NCBI GenBank assembly: GCA_003254905.1
Contig: QANU01001174.1
Location: forward strand, 298,992 to 362,991
Length of the DNA stretch: 64,000 nucleotides
DNA from: Nissolia schottii
Lineage: Eukaryota; Streptophyta; Magnoliopsida; Fabales; Fabaceae
Reading direction: 5' to 3'
Position numbers and translations under genes: made by a program. Positions within the stretch are counted from its first letter, which is position 1. Every line of letters starts with the position of its first letter. The notes under the pieces are model-generated. The model was not told the DNA's origin. It saw only the letters and a list, made by a program, of their open reading frames with translations, and did no database searches. This document shows, in pieces, positions 47,234-59,451 of this stretch.

Positions 47234-47860
47234 TGTGATGACCCATCTCCCTAAGTGCCTTTAGGAAGGGTTGTTAGGACCTTAGGAAGGTTTGTAAGAT
47301 CTTTGGAAAGGCCACGGAAGGTGGAAAGGTAATACACTTAGCTCGGGACACCGTTGCAGCAATATAGGGTTTTCAATGGGCATGGCAGTGGAGATCGGAC
47401 CACTGCAGCTGTATGAAGTGTGCATAATCAAGTCCCACATTGTCTGTGGTGACTTAAGAGGGATGTTTTGTTTGCCTATAAATAGAGACCCCTTGAAGAG
47501 CTTTAGTTGCTAATTCCTTCAAAGCTCATAAGGTTTTACTCAGTGTTGGGACTTTTGCTCAAGTACTAGTGTTCAGTTGTGGGGAAGCAGTGCCTCCACA
47601 TAGGGTTCCCATGCTATGCCACTCAGAGCTGCTAGTAATAGTGTTCCTCAGTCTTCGGGCATTCCAGGTGAGTGGAGGTCTCAGTGCATCAACAACTGTG
47701 CCATTTTGCAGTACCGTCAATAGAGTCAATTTTGCTTTATTTATTTCAGTTACTTATATGCTTAGTATTTGCATGCGTAGGCCTAGGTATAGACTTATAT
47801 GCTCAGGTATAACATGTTAGGATTATGCTAAGATCTCCATAATTGGTAGTAACATAGGTT
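47234..47860 (+). mobile_element. Gypsy-type LTR fragment (copy C, fossil)
   Basis: Starts TGTGATGACCC and carries the family blocks GTGGGGAAGCAGTGCCTCCA and CAGGTGAGTGGAG in the same order as copies A and B. The right edge is lost; the later family blocks (GAGGCTCTCC, AGATGTAGAAG) are not seen, so it is truncated. Confidence 0.6.
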
Positions 47861-49258
47861 ATACAAATATAACAATTAGGCCAATGTGCAAGTGTCATAA
47901 TAAGACCACCAAGATAATTAATATTATAATTAGTATATCAGGTGAATCCTAGGATAACATATTTAGGGTTCCTTATTAGTTAGATAGATTGTATAGGATT
48001 ATTGACCTAACACAAGTTCAACATATTCAGTAAGTTTTATTCCTAGATTTAGCGTATCCACAAACTCAACTATCTAGCATAGTTCTCGCAGTTGGAGTAT
48101 TAGTTTAGAACTAGTAATCGGCATAAATACATTAGCTTAATTGTTAATACCAGGACAATTAATCAATAAAGTAGTAACACCCTAGTCCCGAGTTTAGGAT
48201 AACTAGGTTAGTGTATATATATATGTGGGGGGGGACCAAGGGTACATCAATTTTAACATATATAGTTAATAAAAATAAATAAATTAACATATGAACGAGC
48301 TTTATTTACTTTCATGAGTAAATGAATTAGCATTTAAAAAAAAGGAAAAGCTTAAAAAATGATTTTTTTTATTTCCATAATAATTATATTTTTTATTAAA
48401 TAGTGACTCTTTCTAATAAAAACATCACGTGTCTTGAGTCAAATCATTTGAAATTAATAGGCGAGAGAAAGTTAAAGTTGCAAAATAAACGTTGATAGAA
48501 TAAAATTACTTAAGTACCCAAATTCACAAGGCGATTCACAAAGGAGATTAATGGTCTTTTTGTCCAAAATAAAATGTGGACATTGCTAACCTCCATAAAA
48601 AAAGTTATTACTTACAATGTGCCTATTGTCGACAACGAATAAAATCCATTTGAGGTTTCGAGATCGTTGAAGTGAGTATTTGTCTCTCGACAAAATATTT
48701 TTCATACACACCATCACGAATTGAATCCTTAACAAAATGCTTAAATAACTCAGTTATTTACCAAAGTTAAAATATCCTAATGAACGCAACTATTGTTACT
48801 CCCATTAAAACGAAAAGAAAAAAAAAAAAACCATGCATGTTCTTTCTCAATTTTTCAACTTGGCTTAATTAATTTTTAATAGAAATTTAAGAAATAAAAA
48901 AATTATTAAGTCAAGTTTAAAAAAATTAAGAAGAATATTTTTTTAAGAGATTAATTTCTATGCACGGATAATATATAAAAGTTTTACACTAACATTCAAT
49001 TGTGTGTTTTTCCATAAAAGACAGTTAAAACAATAGAGTAAAAATTAACTACTTTTACTTATACGATAGCATATGCAGTGCATAAAAATTCATCTTTTAA
49101 CCCGAATAACAATAGGTAAAGGCGGATTCAAGGAGGTCTGCAAGGGGCCATGGTCCCTTCAAAATTTTAAACGTCAAATACATATATTAATACATATGAC
49201 ATAGGTAAATACCAAATTTTGAATTTGTAATTCAATATACAATACATATTAGGTAGAC
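47861..49258. other. Repeat edge and intergenic DNA, no gene seen
   Basis: 47861-48200 may still be LTR sequence. A short TA run and a run of eight to nine G follow at 48210-48235. The rest is AT-rich and anonymous. Confidence 0.35.
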
Positions 49259-49443
49259 TTTTTTTTTTTTTTCCCATTAAACAGGGTATACAAGCACCCA
49301 AAAACAAAGACAACTCTCAAAGAAACCAGAAATCAAGTAAATTACCAACAAAAATCTCAGAAATACAAGGAGGTGAAGAAAGGAGATTTAATCAGCCCTA
49401 CATAGAAAGAGTAACCAAATCTAGCAAGAGCATCAATCAATAT
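49259..49443 (-). mobile_element. 5'-truncated L1-type LINE 3' end
   Basis: On the minus strand the segment opens with a frame reading IDALARFGYSFYVG, like the end of the plant L1 ORF2 RNase H region (ADALARLG). After a stop it continues TTGTATACCCTGTTTAAT and ends in a run of about 14 A (T run at 49259-49272). Only the last about 170 bases of the element remain. A target duplication was not confirmed. Confidence 0.6.
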
Positions 49444-49600
49444 CACTATAAGAATTTTATGGATTAATAACGAGAAAATTGATTGTTAATATCTCGCTAA
49501 TGGATTAACGAGGGATTAGCGGTAAGAAATTAACGATGGGTTATAGCTATTTTTGTCATCTTATTTTCAAGTCGTTGCTTTACTTTAAAATTAAAAAAGA
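49444..49600 (+). mobile_element. CACTA-like element end (fragment)
   Basis: Starts CACTATAAGAATTTTATGG and carries repeated ATTAACGAG / GGATTAGCGG / CTCGCTAAT motifs, which look like the subterminal arrays of a CACTA element. The partner end is not nearby; the block at 62905-63130 has similar motifs. Confidence 0.45.
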
Positions 49601-49879
49601 AAAAATTGGATAACAATTGATACGAAAGAATAAAAACATTATGCACACCTACCAAACCTTAACTCATATTTTTATTCCCTAAATTTTGAGATGGGAAGAT
49701 TATTAGAAGTTTGATCACACAACGCCAAGCAAGGAAGCAGGAGGGAATGAAGGATAGACACGCATGCACGTTGGCATATTCCTTATCTTGCTTTACCAAT
49801 AGAAAAAGAACGGTTCAGATGATCCCACGCATTCCTTCGGATTTGGGAAAACGCACTAATGAATGAAAGAGGTTAGGGA

Positions 49880-50160
49880 AGTGAAGCAGGGCCCCACTGC
49901 GGGTGTCCCCACGTGCGTGACTTTGCGAAAGTTGTTGGACTTTGCGCAAAACAAACGAAGCCCCCCCCCCCCACCACGTCGGTAGTTCGTAACACCACGC
50001 AAACATGTCGTTCCCTCACGCGCGTGGGGGGTCCCTGCCTCTTCCACACTCGCTCTTCAGTCTTCACCGCTGTCGCTAGTGCGGGCCCACCCCACAGATT
50101 CGTGTTACTCGCGCAGTGGCGCTCCTCGCGTGTGTGGGTCCCAACGAGAGAAAAATAAAA
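49880..50160. promoter_or_regulatory. GC-rich, ACGT-rich island without a recognised gene
   Basis: Markedly GC-rich for this window, with CCCCACGTGCGTGAC, CCACCACGTCGG, CACGCGCGTGGGG and several CGCG motifs, a run of 12 C (49961-49972), then TATATA at about 50165. CACGTG/ACGTG cores are G-box or ABRE-like and CGCG motifs are CAMTA-like in plants. No convincing coding frame starts on either side; overlapping short frames come from base bias. Could be an orphan promoter or the CpG-rich edge of a lost gene. Confidence 0.35.
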
Positions 50161-51799
50161 CTCTTATATACTCCCAAAATCAAAATATTATTATATTTGA
50201 TAAATTAAAAAAATAATTAATTATTATGCTATTTTACAATATGCATGATTTTTTAAAATATTAGATAAGAGAATTAGTTATTTTTATTTATGTAATAAAA
50301 TTTAATTAGGTGATAGGGATTAGATAACATTTGAAGTGTAGCCGACTGACTTGAAGTGTTGTAAGATGCATTAAAAAATGGGGTTGCCAAATGCTATTGT
50401 ATCATATAGTATATTTAACAAGGTGAATATTAGAGAATATTTGTAGCGAGCGAGCTGGAGGGGTGGCTGCATACATAGCGTATGAATCCATTGGGACCAT
50501 GGCGCTAGCTGATAGGTCAATGGTGCAGCCAATTGAGTTGTTGCGGGTCCCCTATTATTTGTTTTTCTCTTTATTTCTTCCTGTTCCTTATTTTGTCCTC
50601 CTGCTATTGGCTGACGTGTCACGGTAATGAGAGAGGACTCCAGTTCAGTGGGGGCTTCTTCTTCTGCCTCGTATTACGGCTCTGACACGTTTGTTATATC
50701 ATTTTCTGAAAATGATGGTTAAGTTTAAAACTCTTGCATCTTGAACTTGTTGTCACACCACTGTTGCTTTGAAATTAAATAAACCCAATCATAAATATAA
50801 TGCAGGGTTTTGTAATTAATCATATATAAGTCATCATCTTTCACTTTGTGTTACGGAATATTTTTCATCATGAGGATTAATATGTCATTGAGCTTTAACA
50901 ATATTGAGTCGTGTACAAATTATTATTGACTTGTTTTTTTTCCTGTTATGGTCATGTATGGGAAAAAAGCATGAAATGATACAAGTGGATAAACTGAAAG
51001 AGACCCATTTGTTCAAACCCCTAGCTAGCTAATCAAACACAATTCCTGTTTGAAATTTACGCAGAACAGGAAGCGTCGGTGTGGAGGGTTGGGTTCAAAG
51101 GTGCTCTCGTAAAAATTGAATTTTAGGTTACATGTGTAGGTAAGGCATGAGAATTTGGTATTCTCGACGTTGAACTTTGGACAAAAGAATGGATATTTAA
51201 GATGGATAGACTCGTAGGAGTTACAGATGTGCAAATGTAGGTCATCTAGGTTATGATGGTAGTTTCCAATTATAATCATTAATCGGCATATGCAAGCAGT
51301 GATTTTTAGGTGACAGATAAGAACATGCCTATTCTAGCTTTTTCTTTTTGTTGAATATCCTGAATAGGCATTGTGATCCTTTCAAAATGATATGGATCGT
51401 TACCACCTGAACACTATTGTCTATACTATACCCATAACTTCCTTTTCTTATGCCTCCAAATTTCCCTAATCATGAAAAGGAACATACATGCCTCCAGGAG
51501 CAAGTTATCTTTGCACCTTTTATTCGTTTCAGTTGGGTAGACTTCACAAAGATATATGATGGATATGTTTTGATTATTCTATTTTAGAGGAAATTAGAGT
51601 AACCTTTGCTGAGATTTAGTGAAGGTATATCAATCCCATCTATTTGAGTAAATTATACTGACATCTCTTGAGAACATCAACCTCTCCTAATGATGACACA
51701 AAGTTAAACATCACTTATTATTATATATTAAAGTATTCTTTCATTGTGTCCATCACATTTTCACGTTCAACAAACTTCACAGTCCTCTCTTTAGTCGTC
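50161..51799. other. Intergenic, no gene seen
   Basis: Mixed composition. TGGCTGACGTGTCACGG, another ACGT-core motif, is at about 50609-50625. Short minus frames (50371-50622, 51025-51279) match nothing I recognise. Confidence 0.4.
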
Positions 51800-52235
51800 T
51801 CTTGCCAAAAAGACTTTTGACACAAGAGATCTCACACTTGGATCTAACAATTGTCATTCTTCAAATATTAAGCGCGATCTAAACCAATGGATTAGATGGG
51901 AATCCACACGCAATAGTGGGCCAAACACCAGTCTTAAAAAAAAACTTAAGACAATGAATCTATGAGTCGTCTCACTTATATAACTAAAGTGAGACTTTAT
52001 TACTCATACTTAAATCACGACATTCTTCCCTCTAGCGACCAAAGTCCTTGTGAGTATTTAGTGGTATTAACAAGAGTACACCTCTGTTCACTTATATTGC
52101 CATACTTCACGGAATACGGCACTCAACCCTTCATATTTTTGGAAAAACTTTTAAGAAGGGACCCCACATTTAAACTCAACAACCCCTATTATTTCAACAT
52201 GGCCAATTCGAAACACTAGCTCTGATACCATTACT
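51800..52235 (-). mobile_element. LTR-retroelement fragment with tRNA-Met primer site (fossil)
   Basis: The complement of 52219-52230 is TGGTATCAGAGC, the standard initiator-Met tRNA primer-binding site of plant copia and TRIM elements. An LTR would therefore end near 52234 on the minus strand, with leader sequence running down to about 51800. A matching second LTR was not found; no coding domain. The 85-codon plus-strand frame across it is not a gene. Confidence 0.5.
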
Positions 52236-55200
52236 TTGCTGAAAGAAGAAAATTTTGACTATATCAATGTGAAAATAAAATTGAAGATGAAAATCAAAGG
52301 CATGAGAATATAATTCTCCTTAAGTTCCACAATGGTAAAGTCCAACATTTTCTCAAAAGCTAATGTCAACATTATTTCATTGGGAATTGGAAAGACATGT
52401 AAAGTGTACAAGGGAGGTCACTTAATTCTACAAGGCAGAAAGATGGAGAATATCATTTGCTATTTAGAATGTTATTCCATGAGGGAAATGCATGAAAATA
52501 TGAAGTAAAGACGAGGAAGAAGACTAAGAAATGAGTTCAATTTTCGGAGAAGGCCTAGGGATTTGGGAATTTGATTTAAGGAAAGATTTTTTTTTGAGCC
52601 AAGTTTAACATTGGTTGGTTTGATAAAGGAGTGAAAAGACTCCTCCTATAAATAGAGGTCTAATCTTTAATTTATTGTTACACACTATTTAGAAAAGAGT
52701 CTATACATTAGAGAGAATGTGTAAGTAGAAAAAAAAAAGTTTGTAACTTTTATCACTCAAAAGTTGTATAAAATATTTTTAATAGTAGTTTTTTAATCCC
52801 TATTATGAACTCTGGAGGTAGGTTGAAGTGATTGGACAAAGTTTAATGTTGTGTTATTTTATTGTGCTTCATTATCATTTTCATCTTCTTCATTTTGATT
52901 CCGAGTATTGGAAATTTTCTTCAAGAAATTAAATGCAGAAGTTTGAAGCCTTGGATAGATGCCAAAGCTTGTTGCTTCAGCGACAAGAAATTTTATTCAA
53001 TCTGTTTGAATGATACTAGATTCAAAAGTGTATGAAGAGGTTTGAGAGCAAAAGGAAATGAAGCTTCAAAGGCCATGAATCTCCTGAGCAGTGATACAAT
53101 GAAAAGCAATTAGAACCAGACTAGAGAATCAAGGGTGAGAGAGAGAGAGAGAGCAAAAGCTCAAGAAAAGAATTGAGAGATGAGAATAAATGTAATACAT
53201 TGAATGAGTCAAATTTAAGAGAATAACTATCTTTACAATCTCACTGACAGAGTTACCAACTCACTTTCCCTAACAATGAACTGAGTTGAAATGAGTTAGC
53301 CACCATCTTAATTATCATATATACATACAGTTGGAATGAGTTAAACTTTAAAGATTAAATTTGGTATACTATCAGTCTAAAGTATTTTACAGTACCAATC
53401 AATCTCAATTATTATTTTTATATCACTTTTGAGATGATTGAAAATGACTATGAAATAATCTTGTGCATTAACTATGCTTCAAAATTAAATCTCAAACGTT
53501 GAATATATTAACAATTCATAGTTCAAGTTTTGTTAACTACTATAGTTGATTTAGAAAGAAATTAACGAGGGGGGGCTAGGATGCTCTTCATGTGCAGCAC
53601 CAGTGGGGGCATTACACACCACAATCAAATCACATCAAAACTATTTAATTGAATTATGAAATTCTCCTAATATTTAATATCTGAATCATGACCAGGTCAA
53701 ATTTAAGAAATTTTTTTGCAATCAGTTTCTCGTGTTAGGTGGTAGTATCATGATGCACTGTCCCCTTGAAGCGAAACAAATCACCTAAATGCATTGTTCA
53801 ACTTTTAAATCATAGGCTCAGAATTATAGGGTCCTCGTATCAAACTTGAAATTTTAAAACTTCAAAATGCTTTTAGCTTGCAAAGCTTAATTAATTACTG
53901 CTAATTAAACTTAATCCAGAGCATACAAAATTTTTCTTCGAATCGGTAATAGAAAATTTAGTACGCACGTAAATGGATGGTCAAATAAGTTTTTTCTTCA
54001 ATTAATGGGAATTATTTTTTAGGTTTCTGAATTCGTAGGATTCCAACATTTTAATTGCTCTATGAATATTGTCTAGATTTTTTTTAAAAAAAAATTGTAT
54101 TCATTTATCTGTTTAACTTATTGCAGATTTATTATTCATGAGACAATTATATATTAGATGAAAGTGTATGACATTCTGTCTAAAAGCAAATTTCACAATT
54201 TTTTTAATGATACTATCCATATATCCTTACCTAACTTAAATTTATACTTGTTTTTAACTACTTTAAATCACATTTTTCGAATTGGTACCTTAATGACATT
54301 TTCTTATCATAACAACCAAACCATCAAGTGAAAGATGATAAAAGGGAGCGATCACGTCAGAGCACTGTTACTAATCCATGTCAACAGTGTAAAGCTAAAT
54401 TTCAGACAAGGAAAAAGGGAAAGAGAGAGAAAAAAATTAAATTAAAAATAATATATGATATGATATTTAGATAGACCCTTATGCCTTAAGATTGTTGCAG
54501 ACAAAGAATTGGGGGAACAATATTAATGGTGCATGAACCTATGGAGTAGTAGTATTATTTATGTCCGCTGTGTGGAACAGAAACAAGGCTCCATCACTCA
54601 CCACTTTCACTTTTCATTGAAAATAACTCCGCCTCGGTTTTGATTTGCACGCGTTTCATGTCATGAACTTAATATATATATATATATNGAGCTAAGCAAC
54701 ACGCATGATGGTGGTTATGTATGTATATATATCTAATATTTTCAAAACTTATATAGCTACAACGTATATAATGGGAAAAAATTTTGTTGTGAGAAGCATG
54801 TCTATTTTGTATTTTCTTGATTCTTTATTTATTTTTATTGATTGTTTTTTAATTTATTGAGATATTATTAGTCGGTTACCCATCCAAATAAAATATATGC
54901 ACTCTACTAATCGTTCCTACGCTCTTCAAGCTTAATGTAGGAGGCTTGTGGTCTCGGAATGTTGCAATTTGTTTGATTACCTCATTACTTATGATCCTCC
55001 CATCCACTTTTAGCCTTTTCATCCACATTTAATCCTCTCATAAATTTTTGGCCAGCCTTTCACTTACCTATAACCCCTCCATAGTGGATAATCAAAGTAG
55101 TGATTGATCAAAGTCATAACGCTTGATTAAAGCAGCGCAACTAATCAAAGTTAACTAATTAGATTCATAACATCTAATCAAATGCATAACGTCTAATCAA

Positions 55201-55555
55201 TATGCTTTCTCGATTTCTTCTTATCTTTCTCCATCTCTATAAGAACTACTGACCAAGAAATACTATCACCTATCAAAGATAGATCAATTCTTTTCTAAAT
55301 CATATCACCTTTTACTCTAAGACAACAATTATTACGCAAATATACTTGATAGAACTCATAAGGAGATTATTAAAAAAAATGCTAAATCATAATTGAATTG
55401 CATATGAATATATAAAAAATAAATTAAAAACTATTTGTGCCTAAAGATGATGATGTTACGCTTGTGGTTATTATGCAAGTATCTATCAAAGAAAATATCC
55501 TTCTACCGTACCTTTTAGTTTGCATATAGCCTAAGAAATACTACACTAGTGTTTT
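52236..55555. other. Intergenic, no gene seen; one ambiguous base
   Basis: The first part may be LTR sequence adjoining the primer site. A (GA)n run is at about 53137-53152, and an AT run with an unresolved base (n) is at 54688. CTAATCAAA/TAACGTCTAATCAA short repeats occur near 55080-55200. No protein-like frame. Confidence 0.4.
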
Positions 55556-55680
55556 TTATTTTTTGTTGGAAAGATTAGATTTATTGATTTCAAAAGCCCA
55601 ATATGGGAGAACAATATTACAATGTGACAACCCAAATGGGCAAGGAACCAAGCAGATGCAGGAACAAATTGTTTTGGTAG
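55556..55680 (-). mobile_element. Possible LINE 3' tail
   Basis: On the minus strand GGGCTTTTGAAATCAATAAA, then TCTAATCTTTCCAACAAAAAA, resembles the 3' ends of plant L1 elements (TTGAAATCAATAAA). It is very short and has no ORF2 remnant, so only tentative. Confidence 0.3.
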
Positions 55681-58560
55681 TAGATAAATACATTATGCTA
55701 TGACTTATGAGCTTATTTAAGATTCATGGCCCACCTTTAAAAGCCCATTGTTTTAATTATGTTTATTCTGCTAAATTAAGCCCAATTATCGACCAATGAG
55801 GCCAATGTGTGTATACTACAATACAATCCAATATTTTACTGATCTAATAGTTTCAAACTTCAAAGGTTCTCTATTCCTTTCGGAAGGCCCACGCCATTGA
55901 CCCCTTTTCTTAACTCTTTGGATTTGGGCTTAGGCCTTTTCTTGGGTTGTTGTTGTCCTTTGAATCATTTCTGGATATATATCCTTTTTTAGACAGATCA
56001 TAACTCTCTCACTCCATAATCTACAATCAACCAAAATTATGCCTATTGCCCTAATATGTTGGGACTTTTCCATTACATCCTTACCTTTTCAGCTTGGCTT
56101 GGCCTCCCTCCATTTTAATTGTTTTCGATTCTTTTTTATTGAATTAAAAATGGACGATTGTGATAGTGAATTCTGGTCCAGAGGGCGATGATTCCATGTA
56201 AGATGAAGCCACAAACCTACAGGCCAAATCTTCAAATGTAGATATATGACGTAATGAAGGATGAACCTGCTATGATCTCTGTTTGGAAAAATTAATGGAT
56301 AAACAGTATAATTCTAATGCCTCTTGTGTTTGCACACTCGCGAAAAATTGGTGGAACTCATAAACATGTGATAACTTTATCATGAACAAAGTTTGCGAGG
56401 CTCACAATTTTTTAGTGTACATAAATATCATGTGTTAGAACTGTGCCTATAAATTTCTTTTTTGATCAAGTATAGCGAGCTATTAGATTGTCATATATTG
56501 GTTTTGTTCTTTAAATCAAGAGTTTGTTATTACTCCGAGAGAAATCACGTAAATTATTGTGTATGGATTTAATGACGACCTCATTTAAGACAATTAGATT
56601 GACAAAATTTGTGAAGTTCAATATAATAGAGTCCATAATAAACTCCACGCTTTTGTAATTGTAATTATTTTAAAGTTGTTTCAACTTTAAAATGAAATAG
56701 TTGTCATCCTAACAAGCATACTCGAGAGGTTGGTTACACTGACAAATCAGTTACTTCATTTGATACGTATCAAAACTAAACAATTTTTCTTGATGTGATC
56801 AAACAAATACAACGTTAGACATTTAAAAAAAAATGACATTTAACTTAACCACTCAATCAAAAACCAAAAGAATGGGACTTCTTTTATTTGAAAAGACTTA
56901 CAATTATTTTTTAATAGAATTGTGCCGTGTGTTTAAGCTTTTAATTAGAGTTATATTTATCTCCTAATCGCGAGTCGTACATTTACACGAACAATTGGCG
57001 TGACGGCGTGTTTAGAGGATTAAAGGGGAAAAAAAAAGGGTTTGTACATCTCATACTAAAACAATAAAATGTTTAGGATGAAAGCGTTCGTTCTTTTTAT
57101 TTTTAGGGTATGATGAAAGCGTTCTTGTGGGTAGGAATATATAAACCACCATAAATGTTTATTGCCAAAGGACATTTTTTAAGTGTGTTTGTTTAAAACG
57201 ACATTTGCAAACATTTGGACGGGCACTTACCCTTTCAAACACCAATGAAACTCTGCCTCTGACCAGATCTAAATGTGGCACTTGAAACACCAATGCATAT
57301 GCACTGAGAGACTAATGTTTGAATACTTCAAGGATCATATTAGAACTTTATTTTCGCCAAAGATTAATTAGGACATCATTAACTTTTTTTCATGGACCTA
57401 TCTTGACATTAACTCAATTAAAAATAAGCTGAAAAGTTTATCACATTTACGATAATAAATGATTTTATCCTATAAAATATTAATGTAATTTTGGCCCCTT
57501 AAAAATAAATTCTTATCTCCCCCCCTAATTGCAGTATCATTGATTTATTTTCATAATTATTAAGAAGGGGCTTTGGTGCTATGCGGCTTCATAACTTTAG
57601 TCTTTTCCAACTCAAGTTTAAACTATCATATTTAGAGGTGAAGCACATTGATCCCTAGACCTATTTGCTACTTAATTTCTCACCTGGCTGGCGGTCGTTA
57701 AATTAATGACCTGCACTGCACGTACTATGTATATCGGTGTGAACACACTCGTAGCTAGATGATGTAAATTAATGCTTGAATATTACTATGTGGACTGCAC
57801 CATCGAAGACATATGTATCCCACTCTAACACGTCTACTAGCAATACCGCGCAACCAATGATATGGTTCAAACAAGGAATTCCACAATGGTGTGTGTCTAT
57901 GTGCAAGTGCACATGGATATGTAGATATATTATATATGATGATGGATGTGTTTACACATCACCATTTAATTTCTATAGTGCCAGGCCTATTGGGATTAAT
58001 TGTGTCTCCTTGACTTTGTTTTTGTGTGGGGATGTTAAAAATCATTATTATCTACTAGTGTGTGTATATAACTTGCGAATCATTCGTATATATATACAAA
58101 TGATCCGAGTTAAAAGTCAAACAAGAAATTGCAATAAAGGTTTTAAAGGGGGAAAGAAATAAAGGAAAAAGGCTGGTTTTGCAATTGTAACTTTTAAGTA
58201 GATCCATACTTTTGCGAGCACAATGATGGATCATCATGTTTCTGTTCATTTTGAGTGTAAAGGGGTGCTTGCGCACTAGCCGTAAAACGAATCAACTAAT
58301 CATGCACATTTTTACCTTGTTGTTAGTGATGCATATCAACTCAATTCATATTGTTACTTTGAAAAATATCGTTTCCGCAGATATTTTTTGCAACCATTCT
58401 TCACAAAATGTATATCAGCCATCGGATGCAGGGGACTTCAGCAATTGTTAGGTGCGACGAGTATAATGTATAAGTTTATTTATCAAGATCCCCTTATACT
58501 TCAACACAATGAATAATTTAATCTTGACTAAGAAGGTATGGTATGGCTTGATTAGCTTTT
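55681..58560. other. Intergenic, no gene seen
   Basis: No recognised gene, RNA or delimited repeat. A 128-codon plus frame at 57776-58162 has no recognisable domain and no coding-like composition. Confidence 0.4.
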
Positions 58561-59110
58561 CATGTATAAGATTTCTTTTAATCATTTTATTATTAAATAA
58601 AATAAATAATATAATACATAATAAAAATATTAAATAATTAATAAAAATGTAAATAAATAAATTTATATATAAAATAAATAAAGTTTATATAACTAATTAA
58701 TTGATTAGATTATAATAGTATTATTAATAAATATTTATTTAAATAAATTATATTTAATATAAAAAATAAGTATTCATTAATAAAAGAGTTCATTAACTAT
58801 TATAATAAATTAATAAATACTTAATATAATATAATTATACATAACAATTTTTATTTTAAATAATGACATCTTATATTAAATTTAATTTTAAATAATTTAT
58901 AAATTATTCTTTTTATAAATCAAATTTTAAATAGTAGAAATTATTGAATATTGACAATAAATATAATTATTATTAATAAAAAAATTTAATTCATATTTTC
59001 ATAATTAATAAATTAAATATTTTATAATTATTTTATATTTTTATCAAGTATTTTTTATAATTAAAATTATTTGTAGATTGGCAAATATATAATATAACAT
59101 ACAACATCTT
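58561..59110. other. Extremely AT-rich tract (about 550 bp)
   Basis: Almost wholly A and T, built of AATAAATA, TTAATAAA and TATTTAAATAAAT words with few G or C. Could be a matrix-attachment-like region or the core of a very AT-rich MITE; no delimiting inverted ends were confirmed. Confidence 0.7.
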
Positions 59111-59210
59111 AATTATACAGTGTCATACCAAATACTGAATAGTATTAAAAATTTATCAGAGACCTTATATTACCAGGTTTACCAAACAAGCCCTAATCCA
59201 CTATTGATTT

Positions 59211-59451
59211 TGTTGAAAAAAAAATATGTAGTAATATCTTTAATGTATCATGATTAATTTGCAGTTGATTTTAATTGATTATGATTTGATTTAGGAATTT
59301 ATCATTCTATATGCTTATAAATAAGCATATCCTCTCTTTTTTTTTTATGGGATAGACATACCATCTTTGTAAATATTGACTAGGATTATCTAAATATATA
59401 GAAATAAATATTCAGTATTTTTTGTGTGTGTTTCTTCTTCTGTCCAACAAG
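59211..59451 (+). mobile_element. Possible copia-type LTR (fossil)
   Basis: Starts TGTTGAAAAAAAAATATG and shares GATTGATTTTGATTT/GATTTAGG-like sequence with the solo LTR at 41657-41900, with a CTTATAAATAAGC box near 59313-59325. No target duplication matched, so edges are tentative. Confidence 0.28.

Noticed and set aside
49815-50158. Several overlapping 60-80-codon frames on both strands
   Set aside because: GC-rich sequence has few stop codons; none has a start context or motif.
51962-52219. 85-codon plus-strand frame
   Set aside because: Runs antisense through a retroelement leader next to a primer-binding site.
57776-58162. 128-codon plus-strand frame
   Set aside because: No recognisable motif, odd Cys/Tyr/Ile composition, no splice or promoter context; likely chance.
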